Positions 21,817-29,521 of a stretch of DNA of 37,472 nt are shown here, piece by piece. Under the pieces are notes generated by a model. The model was given only the letters and a program-made list of their open reading frames with translations, had not been told where the DNA came from and searched no databases. The translations under genes were made by a program, and so were the position numbers. Source of the DNA: Alphaproteobacteria bacterium (GTDB lineage: Bacteria; Pseudomonadota; Alphaproteobacteria; Bin95); the NCBI GenBank assembly GCA_022824105.1, contig JAJEAZ010000158.1, forward strand, positions 1-37,472, given 5' to 3'. Position 1 is the stretch's first letter. Every line of letters starts with the position of its first letter.

Positions 21817-22260
21817 CGTTCCGTCCCGATGAAAGTCCCGATGAAAGTCCGAGCCCAGGGGCCACTCCTTGGATGTGTCATGAAATGTCATGAAACGTCA
21901 TAGAGCTTCGGACGTGCACTGAACGCAACACCACAATGTCTCGCCGGACTTGATCCGGCGTCCAGAGCCGACCCGAACGATCTTCGCGGTTGGTTCTGGA
22001 CCCCGATGGGGACCGTCGCTCCGCTCCGTCCGGGGTGATAAAGAAGGAGTGCCGGATGTGTCATGAAATGTCAGGATTTGTCATGTCCACTGTAGCAAGC
22101 CGCATCCCCTCCCGTCATTTCGACCGGAGCGGCGTCAGCCGCGTAGCGGAGAAATCCGGCTGGCGACGGAGGCCGGCCGGAGGCACAGCCCTGTGGCGTC
22201 GATAGAGCGCTGATCGGGTTTCTCCACTCCGCCCCGGCCGAAAGCCGGAGAAATTTGTGG
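21817..22260. repeat. Repeat-rich intergenic block upstream of the M48 peptidase gene
   Basis: This stretch holds no supported gene. It contains a 12-bp tandem pair (21826-21849, unit CCCGATGAAAGT) and a 20-bp sequence GGATGTGTCATGAAATGTCA present at both 21871-21890 and 22054-22073. An imperfect inverted repeat around 21948-22040 has TCCAGAGCC and GGTTCTGGA arms. A second imperfect inverted repeat at about 22115-22255 has arms based on GGAGAAAT. The last two look like common dispersed intergenic repeats. GC content drops right after 22260. Confidence 0.65.
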
Positions 22261-22465
22261 CGAGATCTCTTAACTATCTAAAATAATTGAATAATTTGTC
22301 CTTTATTCAATGACATGGGAACCAAATTCCAGGATCGGTCATCAAATCGAATGCAGATATTTTCAATTGTGGGACATGCAGTGGTCGGGGCTGGCAGGCG
22401 ATGGCGAATTTCGAGTCGAATCCTTGGTCTTCGTTCGGTCACGCGATGACTGAGGGGCATGATGT

Positions 22466-22895
22466 CACCAATTGAGAGTTCCCCGCGAGTCCTTTCGGAG
22501 GGGCCGGAGCCAGATGTTCTTCTTGGGCTGGTCCCGTTTGGTGTGTCGGTCGTAGCGTCAATGTGTCGTCGCCCTGGACGATGCCGGTCACCTTGAAGGC
22601 GCCTGCATAGGCGCCGTACATGCGCGGCTGCTTGGGGCTGAGCGGATGCTCGAAGATGTTGACCTCGACCCCGTTATCGGCGAGGCTCGCGCCTGATAGA
22701 GACCGAGGGTCTTCAAATTTCCTGCGATCACCTCAAGCGCGGCGATGTTGCCTGCTTCCATAGCGGAGACGAACTCGACCCTCGGATTCCAGGTTCGATC
22801 AGGATAGGGCTTTGGTCGACCATGATCGCCGGGTCGGCGAAGCGAACTGGGTCGAGTGTCAACTTCAATTCTAGAACATGCGGCAGCGGGTGGCG
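22466..22895 (-). pseudogene. Frame-broken remnant of an unrecognised gene
   Basis: On the minus strand four protein-like segments follow one another in different frames: LELKLTLDPVRFADPAIMVD (about 22810-22880), VEFVSAMEAGNIAALEVIAG (about 22720-22790), NGVEVNIFEHPLSPKQPRMY (about 22615-22680) and KKNIWLRPLRKDSRGTLNW with a stop (about 22470-22530). Each is coding-like and no single frame spans them, which points to one ancestral gene with at least three frameshifts. I do not recognise the family. GC content is lower than in the core genome, as in the neighbouring island. Confidence 0.4.
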
Positions 22896-23096
22896 CCGGG
22901 ATTTTCGCCGAGTGAGGTCATGAATTTAGGCGAGGCAATGGGTTAGGGCGACCAAACAGGAATCGGTGTTGGGTGGACGGTAGAATAGGGCAGAAACGGG
23001 TCATTTGCGATTGGATCGAGAATTGAGACATCGCACATTGCGATACGCCAATAGATACTGTGCTTAATTGAGGCTTCTGCAAAGAGCGGGGTTTTC

Positions 23097-24173
23097 ATGA
23101 TGAACCGCAGTGAAATGGCCATTCGATTTATCACTTCCTACTCCAGGCAGATTGGGTACCTTCTAAAACGGAATAATCCAGTGATGTGTGAGAATTGCAG
23201 AAAGCCTCGGCGTCTCCATATTGCAAGGCATCTGGGGACCTTGTTTGCGGTTTGCATAGTCAGCGCATGTACATCGGACGCCTATATTCAACAGGCGCGC
23301 TCAGTCGCCGAATCAGCAGCAAAAGCTGGAGAAATCTTGAAGTCAGAATCTCAGGCGAGAGATGACGTGCGGGCCGAGGAATACTTTAAGGAAGCTGCTA
23401 CGAAAGCAATTGTTCCTAAAATCAGTGAGTGCATTCAACAGAATGATGCGCCGGATATCGCGGAAACATGCCGCCTCATTGTGAATGGTCGACTTTTCGA
23501 GCCGAAGGGCGTCGAACCCGCAATCAGGCTGCTTGCCGTCCGCTGGAATAAGTATTTTGGCGCGGTTATCTCATTTGTCGACGCCAACAATAGCGAGGAA
23601 TTCGGAAAGAGTGTTGCCAAATTGGTGGATAATGGTTTCTCACTTGCCGAAGCAGTCGAGAAAGCTGCGCATGTGAAAGGAAAGGTCGCCGAGTTTAAAG
23701 GAAGTGCATCAGCGGCGGCCAATATCGTCGTCACCGCCGGGAAGGGATACGAACTGACGCGGAAAACTTCTGCCATCAAGAGATGGACTGCCAAGTACCA
23801 CCCGCTGATCATTGAGGGCGGGCGCTTCCTCGCGGAAGCATACGATGAAGGTCAGAAAGCTAAGAATCTAGCGAGACTCAATGCGCTCACGGAAGCTCGT
23901 AAAGGCCTTGTAGACGCGGTGCGTGCGCGAAAATCAGCCAAAGTCATCCGCAGCCTGCAGGATAAACTCAGGACCAAGTATGCCTCCTACATGTCCACGT
24001 TACATGCCTCGAAGCTTAACCCGTTCGAGGCGGCAATTGCGGCCCACGAGAAACTGGCCAAGGGCGAAGGGGCTAGTTTTGGCGAAAAGGACGTCTTGGC
24101 GCTTTTGTCTTTGATCCAAGAGCTGAAACAGAGCGTCGATGCGTTCATCCAAGCAATTGAGAAAAAGAAATGA
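23097..24173 (+). CDS. Unrecognised helical lipoprotein in a low-GC island
   Basis: The 358-aa product is not a family I recognise. A hydrophobic segment LGTLFAVCIVSAC ends in a lipobox-like VSAC (Cys58 from the first ATG), so an exported lipoprotein is likely. An internal ATG at 23184 would give a 29-residue signal peptide, but the better ribosome binding site (GAGCGGGG) precedes 23097. The mature part is almost wholly helical and rich in Ala, Lys and Glu, with no enzyme motif seen. Its GC content near 50% and codon use differ from the flanking core genes, a sign of transfer. The next small gene starts nine bases after its stop. Confidence 0.7.
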   Translation: MMNRSEMAIRFITSYSRQIGYLLKRNNPVMCENCRKPRRLHIARHLGTLFAVCIVSACTSDAYIQQARSVAESAAKAGEILKSESQARDDVRAEEYFKEAATKAIVPKISECIQQNDAPDIAETCRLIVNGRLFEPKGVEPAIRLLAVRWNKYFGAVISFVDANNSEEFGKSVAKLVDNGFSLAEAVEKAAHVKGKVAEFKGSASAAANIVVTAGKGYELTRKTSAIKRWTAKYHPLIIEGGRFLAEAYDEGQKAKNLARLNALTEARKGLVDAVRARKSAKVIRSLQDKLRTKYASYMSTLHASKLNPFEAAIAAHEKLAKGEGASFGEKDVLALLSLIQELKQSVDAFIQAIEKKK

Positions 24174-24182
24174 GGATGTGAA

Positions 24183-24557
24183 ATGCCTTTTTCCAGCAGC
24201 GATGCACGAAAGATCAGAAACTCCCGCAACCGGGTTGAGATGTCTCTGGCAACACCAATGGCCGCAGCGGTGGTCGGATGGCAGAACGATTCCAATCCCC
24301 CCGCAGTTCAGGACCTGTTCTTCAATGAACTGCAGACCTTGATCGAGGCCGAGCGGCAAATCTCGGAAATGAAGTTCAGAGAGATCAACAAGGCAGCTGC
24401 GACGTCTAGTGCCATCAACGAGTTGACAGATGCATCGAAGGAAGTGCTCGAAGACGCGGACAAGCTGAAGAAGCATGCCAAGGCGATAGGCGAGCTTGCC
24501 GATCTTGTTGGCAAAATTACTAGTGCCGTAACGGCCATGGCGGCGCTCTTACCCTAG
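24183..24557 (+). CDS. Unrecognised small helical protein, coupled to the lipoprotein gene
   Basis: The 124-aa protein has no signal peptide and no motif I can name. Residues about 48-95 are a charged helix with Lys/Glu pairs (LIEAERQISEMKFREINKAA). The last 25 residues form an amphipathic or hydrophobic helix ending AVTAMAALLP that could touch a membrane. GAGG seven bases before the ATG supports the start. It follows the lipoprotein gene by nine bases and shares its low GC, so the two form one operon and were probably acquired together. Confidence 0.68.
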   Translation: MPFSSSDARKIRNSRNRVEMSLATPMAAAVVGWQNDSNPPAVQDLFFNELQTLIEAERQISEMKFREINKAAATSSAINELTDASKEVLEDADKLKKHAKAIGELADLVGKITSAVTAMAALLP

Positions 24558-24798
24558 ATCCAGATATTTCGTGAATGGGTGAGATTTCAACCATTGATGG
24601 CGTTTTGCGGCGGAAGATGAATCTCAGGGTGGGCTGTCGGGCAGTCTTGCGTGTCTTTTCGGATCGCGGGCTCGCGGCGGGGCTGCCGGTTGTTATCGCG
24701 GCGTTGCGGCAACCGACCCGGCGTGCGGTTCAGTGTTAGCTGGGTTTGATTCGGATGCCGACTACGTGGAAGAGGTCCTGCTCGAGACAGGCGGAGGG
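24558..24798. other. Gap between the low-GC operon and the IS3 remnant
   Basis: No gene or clear signal is seen. GC content returns to the genomic level around 24600. The 5' part of the IS3 element, including the first half of orfA and the left terminal repeat, should lie here if it were intact, but no matching sequence is recognisable. Confidence 0.4.
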
Positions 24799-25828
24799 CA
24801 AGTGGAAGCGTCAGGCGGTCGAGGGTCTGGCGGAGGTATTCTCAAAGGGCGCCGAACGGCGGAACCGGGATCGTGAGAGCGAGGTGCGCGATCTTCTTGC
24901 CAAGATCGGGGGACTGATCGTGGAGCGGGATCTTTTGTTGCGCGGGCCCGGTCGATGAGCCGGCCGGAGCGGCGCGCGATGGTAAAGCGCGACCACCCGT
25001 CCCTGAGCCTGAGCCGGCAATGCCGGCTGCTGTCGATCGGGCGGTCGTCGCTTTACTACGAGCCGAAAGGGGAAAACGCGGAGACGCTGGCGCTGATGCG
25101 TCGGATCGACGAGATGTTCCTGAAGTATCCGTTCTACGGCACCCGGCAGATGGCTCGACATCTGCGCCGCGTGGAGGTGCGGATCGGGCGCCGCCACAGT
25201 CCGGCCGCTCGCCTGATGCGCCTTCTGGGCCTCCAGGCGGTCTACCGGGCGCCGTGGACCAGCGATCCGCACCCTCGAGCACCGGGGGTGGCCCTATCTG
25301 TTTAAGGGCTTGGGAATCGAGCGTGCGAACCACGTCTGATGCGCCGACATCACCTGCATCTCTGTGCAGCGCGCCTTCTTTTTCCTGGTGGCGAACATGG
25401 ACTGTGCGAGCCGGTACGTCCTGGCCTGGCGGCTGTCGAACACGCTGGACACGGGTTTCTGTACAGACGCGCTGGAGGAGGCCCTGGCTCGACATGGCGC
25501 GCCGGAGACTTTCAACACCGACTAGGGCAGACAGTTTACCGGCATGGCCTTCACCGGCCGCGTGTGGGAGGCCGGCATCCGCATCTCGATGAACGACCGC
25601 GGCGGGTGCATGGACAACATCTTCATCGAGCGGCTATGGCGCTCGCTTAAATGCGAGGCGGTCTGCCTACACGACATCGCCGACGGCTTCACTGCCTGGC
25701 GGGTCATCGGCGACTGGATCGGATTCTACGACGCCCAGAGTCCGCACTCGGCGCTGCAAGGAAGGACGCCAGCCGAGGCCTATCAAGGCGAGACACCTGT
25801 GGGCGCACCTCTGGTGCTAACTATCTGA
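24799..25828 (+). mobile_element. Decayed IS3-family insertion sequence
   Basis: The remnant has the C-terminal half of orfA (KWKRQAVEGLAEVF...LIVERDLLLRGPGR, stop at 24957) overlapping by ATGA the orfB start at 24955. OrfB keeps the DDE landmarks: DIT, FNTD and FIERLWRSLKCEAV. It is broken by a frameshift near 25275, a TGA at 25337-25339 where a Trp codon is expected, and a TAG at 25523-25525 where Gln is expected after NTD. The left end of orfA is missing. The element can no longer transpose by itself. Exact ends and terminal repeats could not be fixed by eye. Confidence 0.88.
24955..25828 (+). pseudogene. IS3-family transposase orfB, inactivated
   Basis: The gene starts at ATG 24955 with HPSLSLSRQCRLLSIGRSSL, typical of IS3 OrfB, and continues through a YPFYGTRQMARHL segment. 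After the frameshift near 25275 it reads in the phase of 25544-25828. The two nonsense codons both hit conserved positions (HV-W-CADIT and NTD-Q-G), so they are single-base changes in a formerly intact gene. The C-terminal part, ending DAQSPHSALQGRTPAEAYQG, is intact. Confidence 0.88.
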
Positions 25829-25921
25829 CAAAAGGTCGTTTTTCTCTCCCTGGACCGTGCAACCGGGGGACGGAACCAACCACCGTTCATTCCCCGGTGC
25901 AACCGCAACCGGGAGAAGCCG

Positions 25922-27106
25922 ATGACCGGAACCAACCTCACCGACGCCCGAATCGGGGCGCTCAAACCACGCAAGACCTCATACGACGTTCGCGACGGGA
26001 AACTCAAGGCCTTCGGCGTCCGGGTGACGCCCTCGGGCGGCAAACGCTTCTTCGTCCATTGCCAGCACAGGGGAAGCCGCGTCTGGAAGATCGTCGGCGA
26101 CTTCGATGCGATCGGCATCGACGAGGCGCGCTCGCGCGCGGGCGGGATGCTGGCGGCGATCCGCCGCGGCGAGGCCGCGCCGGCCCGTCCCGAGGAGACG
26201 CTGTTCGAGGCCGTCGCCGGGACCGTGTTCCGGCAGTACGAGCGGCGCTTGAAGGCGAGCACGCTGTATGTGAACGGAAAGTATCTGCGCAACCAGATCC
26301 TGCCCCGCTTCGCCGGCCGCCCGATCGCGGAGATCGACGGCCGGGACGTCAGGAGCTGGTTCGCCTCGCTGCATGCAATCCCGGTCACCGCCGACCGGTC
26401 GATGCCCGTCCTCTCGGTCATCATGCGGGAGGCCGAACGGATGGGGCTCCGGCCCGAGGGATCCAACCCATGCCGCGGTATCCGGCGCTACCGCCGGAAG
26501 GGGAGGGAGCGGTTCCTGTCGGACGAGGAGTTGCGCCGGCTGTCCGCCGGGCTTTCGGCGCATGCCGACGAATACCCCGGGCAGGTCGCCGTCATCCGTC
26601 TTCTTCTTCTCACCGGTTGCCGCAAGGGAGAAATCCACACGCTGCGCCGGTCCGACTACCGCGAGGGCCATCTGTTCCTCCGCGACTCGAAGACGGGTCC
26701 CCGGACGGTCTGGCTGTCCGACCCGGCCCGGGACATCCTCGACACCCTGGACCGGACCGGCCTCTGGATGTTTCCGTCGCCCCGGAAGGGCGGGCATTGC
26801 AGCCAGAGCTGGCTCGACCTGTTCTGGCACAGGGTGCGGGAAGAGGCGAGGCTGGAGGACGTCCGCCTTCACGATCTCCGCCATTCTTGTGCGGCATACT
26901 CATCTAACCCGCTGTATTCATTGAATTTATTTTTCCGGCATAAAATCCGGAAGCAAATAGTGACCGGAGTCACTCTAGATTCAGACGGCGCATGCGCCGC
27001 CTCCTGCGCTACCCCCACCATTTTCCGGAATCGCGTGATTCCGGCTATCGCCGCTTGCGATGCCGTTCTCCGCTACCCCGGCGGTTCCGTCAGCACAATA
27101 TCGTAA
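25922..27106 (+). pseudogene. Tyrosine-type integrase, truncated after HDLRH
   Basis: The open frame has 394 codons, but only the first 322 or so are integrase. Residues 1-80 match the DUF4102-type arm-binding domain (VRDGKLKAFGVRVTPSGGKR). Residues about 100-180 match the core-binding domain. The catalytic domain starts near 200 and has the first arginine in TGCRKGEIHTL. HDLRH is at 317-321. After nucleotide 26887 the expected second histidine region and the nucleophilic tyrosine are gone; instead an AT-rich, non-homologous tail is read into the antisense of the RES gene. The start is ATG 25922 with GGGAGAAG upstream. It probably belonged to the mobile element to its right, and is inactive as read. 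Confidence 0.85.
26888..27072. other. Junction segment with three palindromes
   Basis: Where the integrase homology stops, GC content falls sharply for about 70 bases and then three perfect palindromic units follow. They are a 6-bp stem around CGGA (26959-26974), a 12-bp palindrome GGCGCATGCGCC (26987-26998), and an 8-bp stem around GCGT (27025-27044). None is followed by a T-run on either strand, so they are not standard terminators. The segment looks like a recombination junction that replaced the integrase 3' end. Confidence 0.55.
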
Positions 27107-27666
27107 TCGTCGAGGGCGTCGAGGAACTCGACATGGCGGATCAACTCGGCGTCGCCGAGTACCCTCAGCTTTCCGAAGGCCCGGTCGAACACGGCCACGC
27201 AGGCATCGCCGGTAAACCGGGACGTGAACAGAAATCCGTCCGCCTCCGCCACGCCGGCATGGACGGCCGTCGACAGGGCCCGGCCCGCCGCATGGTTGCC
27301 GTCGTGCGCCACCGCACTCGGCGCGCCGATGCGCACCGGCCCGTCGCCGCGCAGGTCGATCAGGGCGAGCGGTCCGGTGGAGCCGATCGACACCACCAGC
27401 CGGGCCTCAACCTCGCTTCGCGGAAGTTCGCGCCGGCGGCGGCGGGCGAAGCGGTTACGCGCCAGGGTTTCCCAGAATGCGCAGCGTACCGTGTCCGACG
27501 CATACAGCACCGCATAGCGCTCTTGGGGATCGCTGAACCGGCTCGGCGCCGGCACCGCCCCCAGCGGGGTCTCGCGCCGGTCGCGGTGGACTACACGGAA
27601 GACGTGACCGAGACGGACGCTGCGCAGCCGCGAGCGCAGGCGGTCCGGGTCGTAGCCCCCGGTCAC
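27073..27666 (-). CDS. RES-domain toxin (NAD+-degrading toxin of a RES-type toxin-antitoxin pair)
   Basis: The 197-aa protein is a full RES domain. Conserved features are the Arg in FRVVHRDRRETPLGAV, RFSDPQERYAVLYASDTVRC, the glutamate in AFWETLARNRF, and the GFLFTSRFTGDACVAVFDR stretch near the C terminus. RES toxins of characterised pairs degrade NAD+ by phosphorolysis or hydrolysis. The start is a GTG that overlaps the stop of the antitoxin gene (GTGA), so translation is coupled. The arrangement antitoxin first, toxin second is usual for this family. Confidence 0.87.
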   Translation of the reverse strand: MTGGYDPDRLRSRLRSVRLGHVFRVVHRDRRETPLGAVPAPSRFSDPQERYAVLYASDTVRCAFWETLARNRFARRRRRELPRSEVEARLVVSIGSTGPLALIDLRGDGPVRIGAPSAVAHDGNHAAGRALSTAVHAGVAEADGFLFTSRFTGDACVAVFDRAFGKLRVLGDAELIRHVEFLDALDDYDIVLTEPPG

Positions 27667-28262
27667 CCAAAGTCGCCTTGCCGGTCTCCCTCCGCGGCCT
27701 TCGCCACGCGGTCGATCTCGCCTGCGGCCAGCAGCGTCAGCGGCTTCGCCCCGTCGAGCGTGGACAGTTCCGTCGTGAGCCAGACCCAGGCGGCATAGCC
27801 GTCGCCGAACAGCCCCGCCACCCGGCCGAGACCGTCGAACGGCCTGCCGCGTTCATCGAGCTGCCCCGCCGGGAAGACATGGCCGCGCCTCGCGCCCCGC
27901 CAGCCCACGATCCGGCCCTTCTTGAGCCAATCGTGGACCGACTGGCGCGTCTTGAGCCCGACCCGCGCCGCCAGTTCCTCGGAGGTCAGCAGCGTCTCGG
28001 GCGCGCTCTCGCGCGTGCGCCCCGCCAGTCGTCCGGCGGCCTCTTCAGCTCCCACCTGGACAGGTTCGGCGCCCGCAATCGTTTCGATCTCCGGCCACCG
28101 CGCGTCGTCCGGCGTCAGAACGTCGGCCGCCACTGCCAGCGCCGAGCGCACGGCGTCGGGATGGGCGACCAGCGCCGCCACATGCGCCGGGCTCAGCCGG
28201 CCTGCCGCCTCATGCAGCACGCCTTCCAGCTCGCGCATCTTCTCTCCGCCGGCCCGGGCCAT
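27663..28262 (-). CDS. Antitoxin of the RES pair, with helix-turn-helix and MbcA/ParS-like C-terminal domain
   Basis: The 199-aa protein has three parts. A helical N-terminal part (MRELEGVLHEAAGRLSPAHV) comes first. A helix-turn-helix follows at about 100-145 (LLTSEELAARVGLKTRQSVH and WLKKGRIVGW). The C-terminal part (FDGLGRVAGLFGDGYAAWVW and LDGAKPLTLLAAGEIDRVAK) resembles the DUF2384/MbcA-ParS-Xre toxin-binding domain. ATG 28262 is chosen because GGAGGA precedes it by six bases; an upstream open frame to 28400 lacks such a site. It should repress its own operon and cover the RES active site. It is longer at the N terminus than the Xre antitoxins I know, and its DNA-binding part is closer to an excisionase-like helix-turn-helix. 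Confidence 0.8.
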   Translation of the reverse strand: MARAGGEKMRELEGVLHEAAGRLSPAHVAALVAHPDAVRSALAVAADVLTPDDARWPEIETIAGAEPVQVGAEEAAGRLAGRTRESAPETLLTSEELAARVGLKTRQSVHDWLKKGRIVGWRGARRGHVFPAGQLDERGRPFDGLGRVAGLFGDGYAAWVWLTTELSTLDGAKPLTLLAAGEIDRVAKAAEGDRQGDFG

Positions 28263-28295
28263 GACAGTCCTCCAAGGCAAGGAAGCCTCGCTCCC

Positions 28296-28324
28296 ATATT
28301 GGTCTATACCGTCTGTTTCGTCAA
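28296..28324 (-). promoter_or_regulatory. Probable promoter of the RES toxin-antitoxin operon
   Basis: Read on the minus strand, TTGACG (28324-28319) is followed after 17 bases by CAATAT (28301-28296). The -35 box is strong and the -10 box weak, as would suit an autorepressed operon. The antitoxin ATG lies 33 bases downstream of the -10 box. Confidence 0.5.
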
Positions 28325-28409
28325 TGGGCCGTTGGGGCCGGCCGGTCCCCGATGGCGCCTCCCCGCCGCGCATGCCGGCTATGGACGAGCCGGCCAACAA
28401 GCCCGCCTG

Positions 28410-28772
28410 TCAGCGTCCGCTACCGCCTTCGGGCGGCGTTGTCATGATTCCGAGCTGCCGGAGGAGGTCCAACTGACTGGCCTGGCCCCGCTCGGCGCCG
28501 GGGTACTGGCCAGCGGCGAGGTAGCGGTAGCCGACCCTGCTCATCCAGCGAGCGCGCGCCAGGTGACTGGCGACGACCTTGCGGGCGCGCTCCGGCTCCT
28601 TCTCGGGCTCAATGCCGAGAATGCGCCGGGCCATCTCGTCCTTGCCAATACCGTCATTGTCGGCGTCGAGAAGCTGGAGGTAGGTATCGTGAAGCCGATT
28701 GTCGTATTCGGTGATGCCGTCCGACCAGGGCACCTCGTCGGCGATTTCCGGCACTGGCTGCGATGAGGGCAT
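28410..28772 (-). CDS. DUF2285-like protein of the conjugative element
   Basis: The 120-aa protein contains WSDGITEYDNRLHDTYLQLL, GIEPEKEPERARKVVASHLA and RARWMSRVGYRYLAAG. These resemble DUF2285-type small proteins found next to regulators and replication or transfer genes of alphaproteobacterial integrative and conjugative elements. Members are thought to be DNA-binding; none has a settled function that I know. ATG 28772 is chosen because GGAGAG precedes it by five bases; a longer frame to 28859 has a Pro-rich extension without such a site. It lies 148 bp upstream of the antitoxin gene on the same strand. Confidence 0.55.
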   Translation of the reverse strand: MPSSQPVPEIADEVPWSDGITEYDNRLHDTYLQLLDADNDGIGKDEMARRILGIEPEKEPERARKVVASHLARARWMSRVGYRYLAAGQYPGAERGQASQLDLLRQLGIMTTPPEGGSGR

Positions 28773-29109
28773 CGGCACTCTCCAGTTGAGGACCGCCGGC
28801 GGCGGCGGAGCCACCGGCGTCACGCGCCACGATACCCCGCGCTTTCCAGCGGCGTCCATGACGCCGCATCCGATCGCTGGCGTAGTCGCGAACCTGGGCG
28901 GCCTGTCCTGTCGCGGCCCGCTCTCCGCCGTCGCCGGTACCGCTGCCCGATTCCTCGTCGTACCGGCCTGTCGGGACGATTACGCCGTCGTCCCCCACCG
29001 CGCCCTGCGCCGCCGAGAGGGAGAGCTTGGCCGTGAGCAGGGCGGCGGTTGGATGTCCGGGGGAGGGCATCCGCCGCCGTTCCCACCACGGCACGATGGA
29101 GACGGCTTC
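28773..29109. other. Gap between the DUF2285-like gene and the next operon
   Basis: No secure gene. A minus-strand frame from ATG 29071 reads LLTAKLSLSAAQGAVGDDGV with GC-rich third positions for about 50 codons, then looks non-coding and overlaps the DUF2285-like gene. It may be a small or decayed gene. The first gene of the rightward operon begins at 29110. Confidence 0.35.
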
Positions 29110-29436
29110 ATGAGCGCAGCAATCGCATTGCCCGGCAACACGGCGGCGACGTTCCTCACCCATTTCTTCGGCCCCGGCCTGGCCGACGACCGCTATGTGG
29201 TCGAGAAGTTCCGGGCCCTCGCCGACGGCAACATCCGCCGCTGCTCCGACCCGGCGCCGAAGGGCGGCAGGCGCCGCGCGGCGAAGGCGGTCACCGCGAC
29301 GCTCAAGGCGGTGAAGGAGATGCGGCCCGCCCCCAACGAGATCATCGTCTGCACCGGCCTCAAGACCCGCGGCGGGGTCCAGTACTGGGGTTCCGTTTCG
29401 ACCTCCCTGTTCTGCGACCGCCGCCAGAAGGGCTGA
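29110..29436 (+). CDS. Small hypothetical protein of the conjugative element
   Basis: The 108-aa protein is not recognised. The N-terminal half is mixed (TAATFLTHFFGPGLADDRYV). The middle is basic (KGGRRRAAKAVTATLKAVKE), and the end is strand-like (NEIIVCTGLKTRGGVQYWGS) with one cysteine near the C terminus. GGAG lies eight bases before the ATG. It is the first gene of a rightward series of small genes leading to ssb, a setting typical of accessory regions of conjugative elements. Confidence 0.6.
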   Translation: MSAAIALPGNTAATFLTHFFGPGLADDRYVVEKFRALADGNIRRCSDPAPKGGRRRAAKAVTATLKAVKEMRPAPNEIIVCTGLKTRGGVQYWGSVSTSLFCDRRQKG

Positions 29437-29521
29437 CGGCCCCCTTCCTGGACGTCCTGCCGGCCCGGTGCCGACCGGGCGTCCTTCCGTCCGTTTCCGG
29501 ATTGGCAGGAAGGAGAACGTC

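Noticed and set aside
22400-22440. A possible tRNA remnant around TTCGAGTCGAATCC
   Set aside because: No acceptor or anticodon stem could be drawn around it.
26959-27044. Three palindromes as transcription terminators
   Set aside because: None is followed by a T-run on the strand of the adjacent gene.
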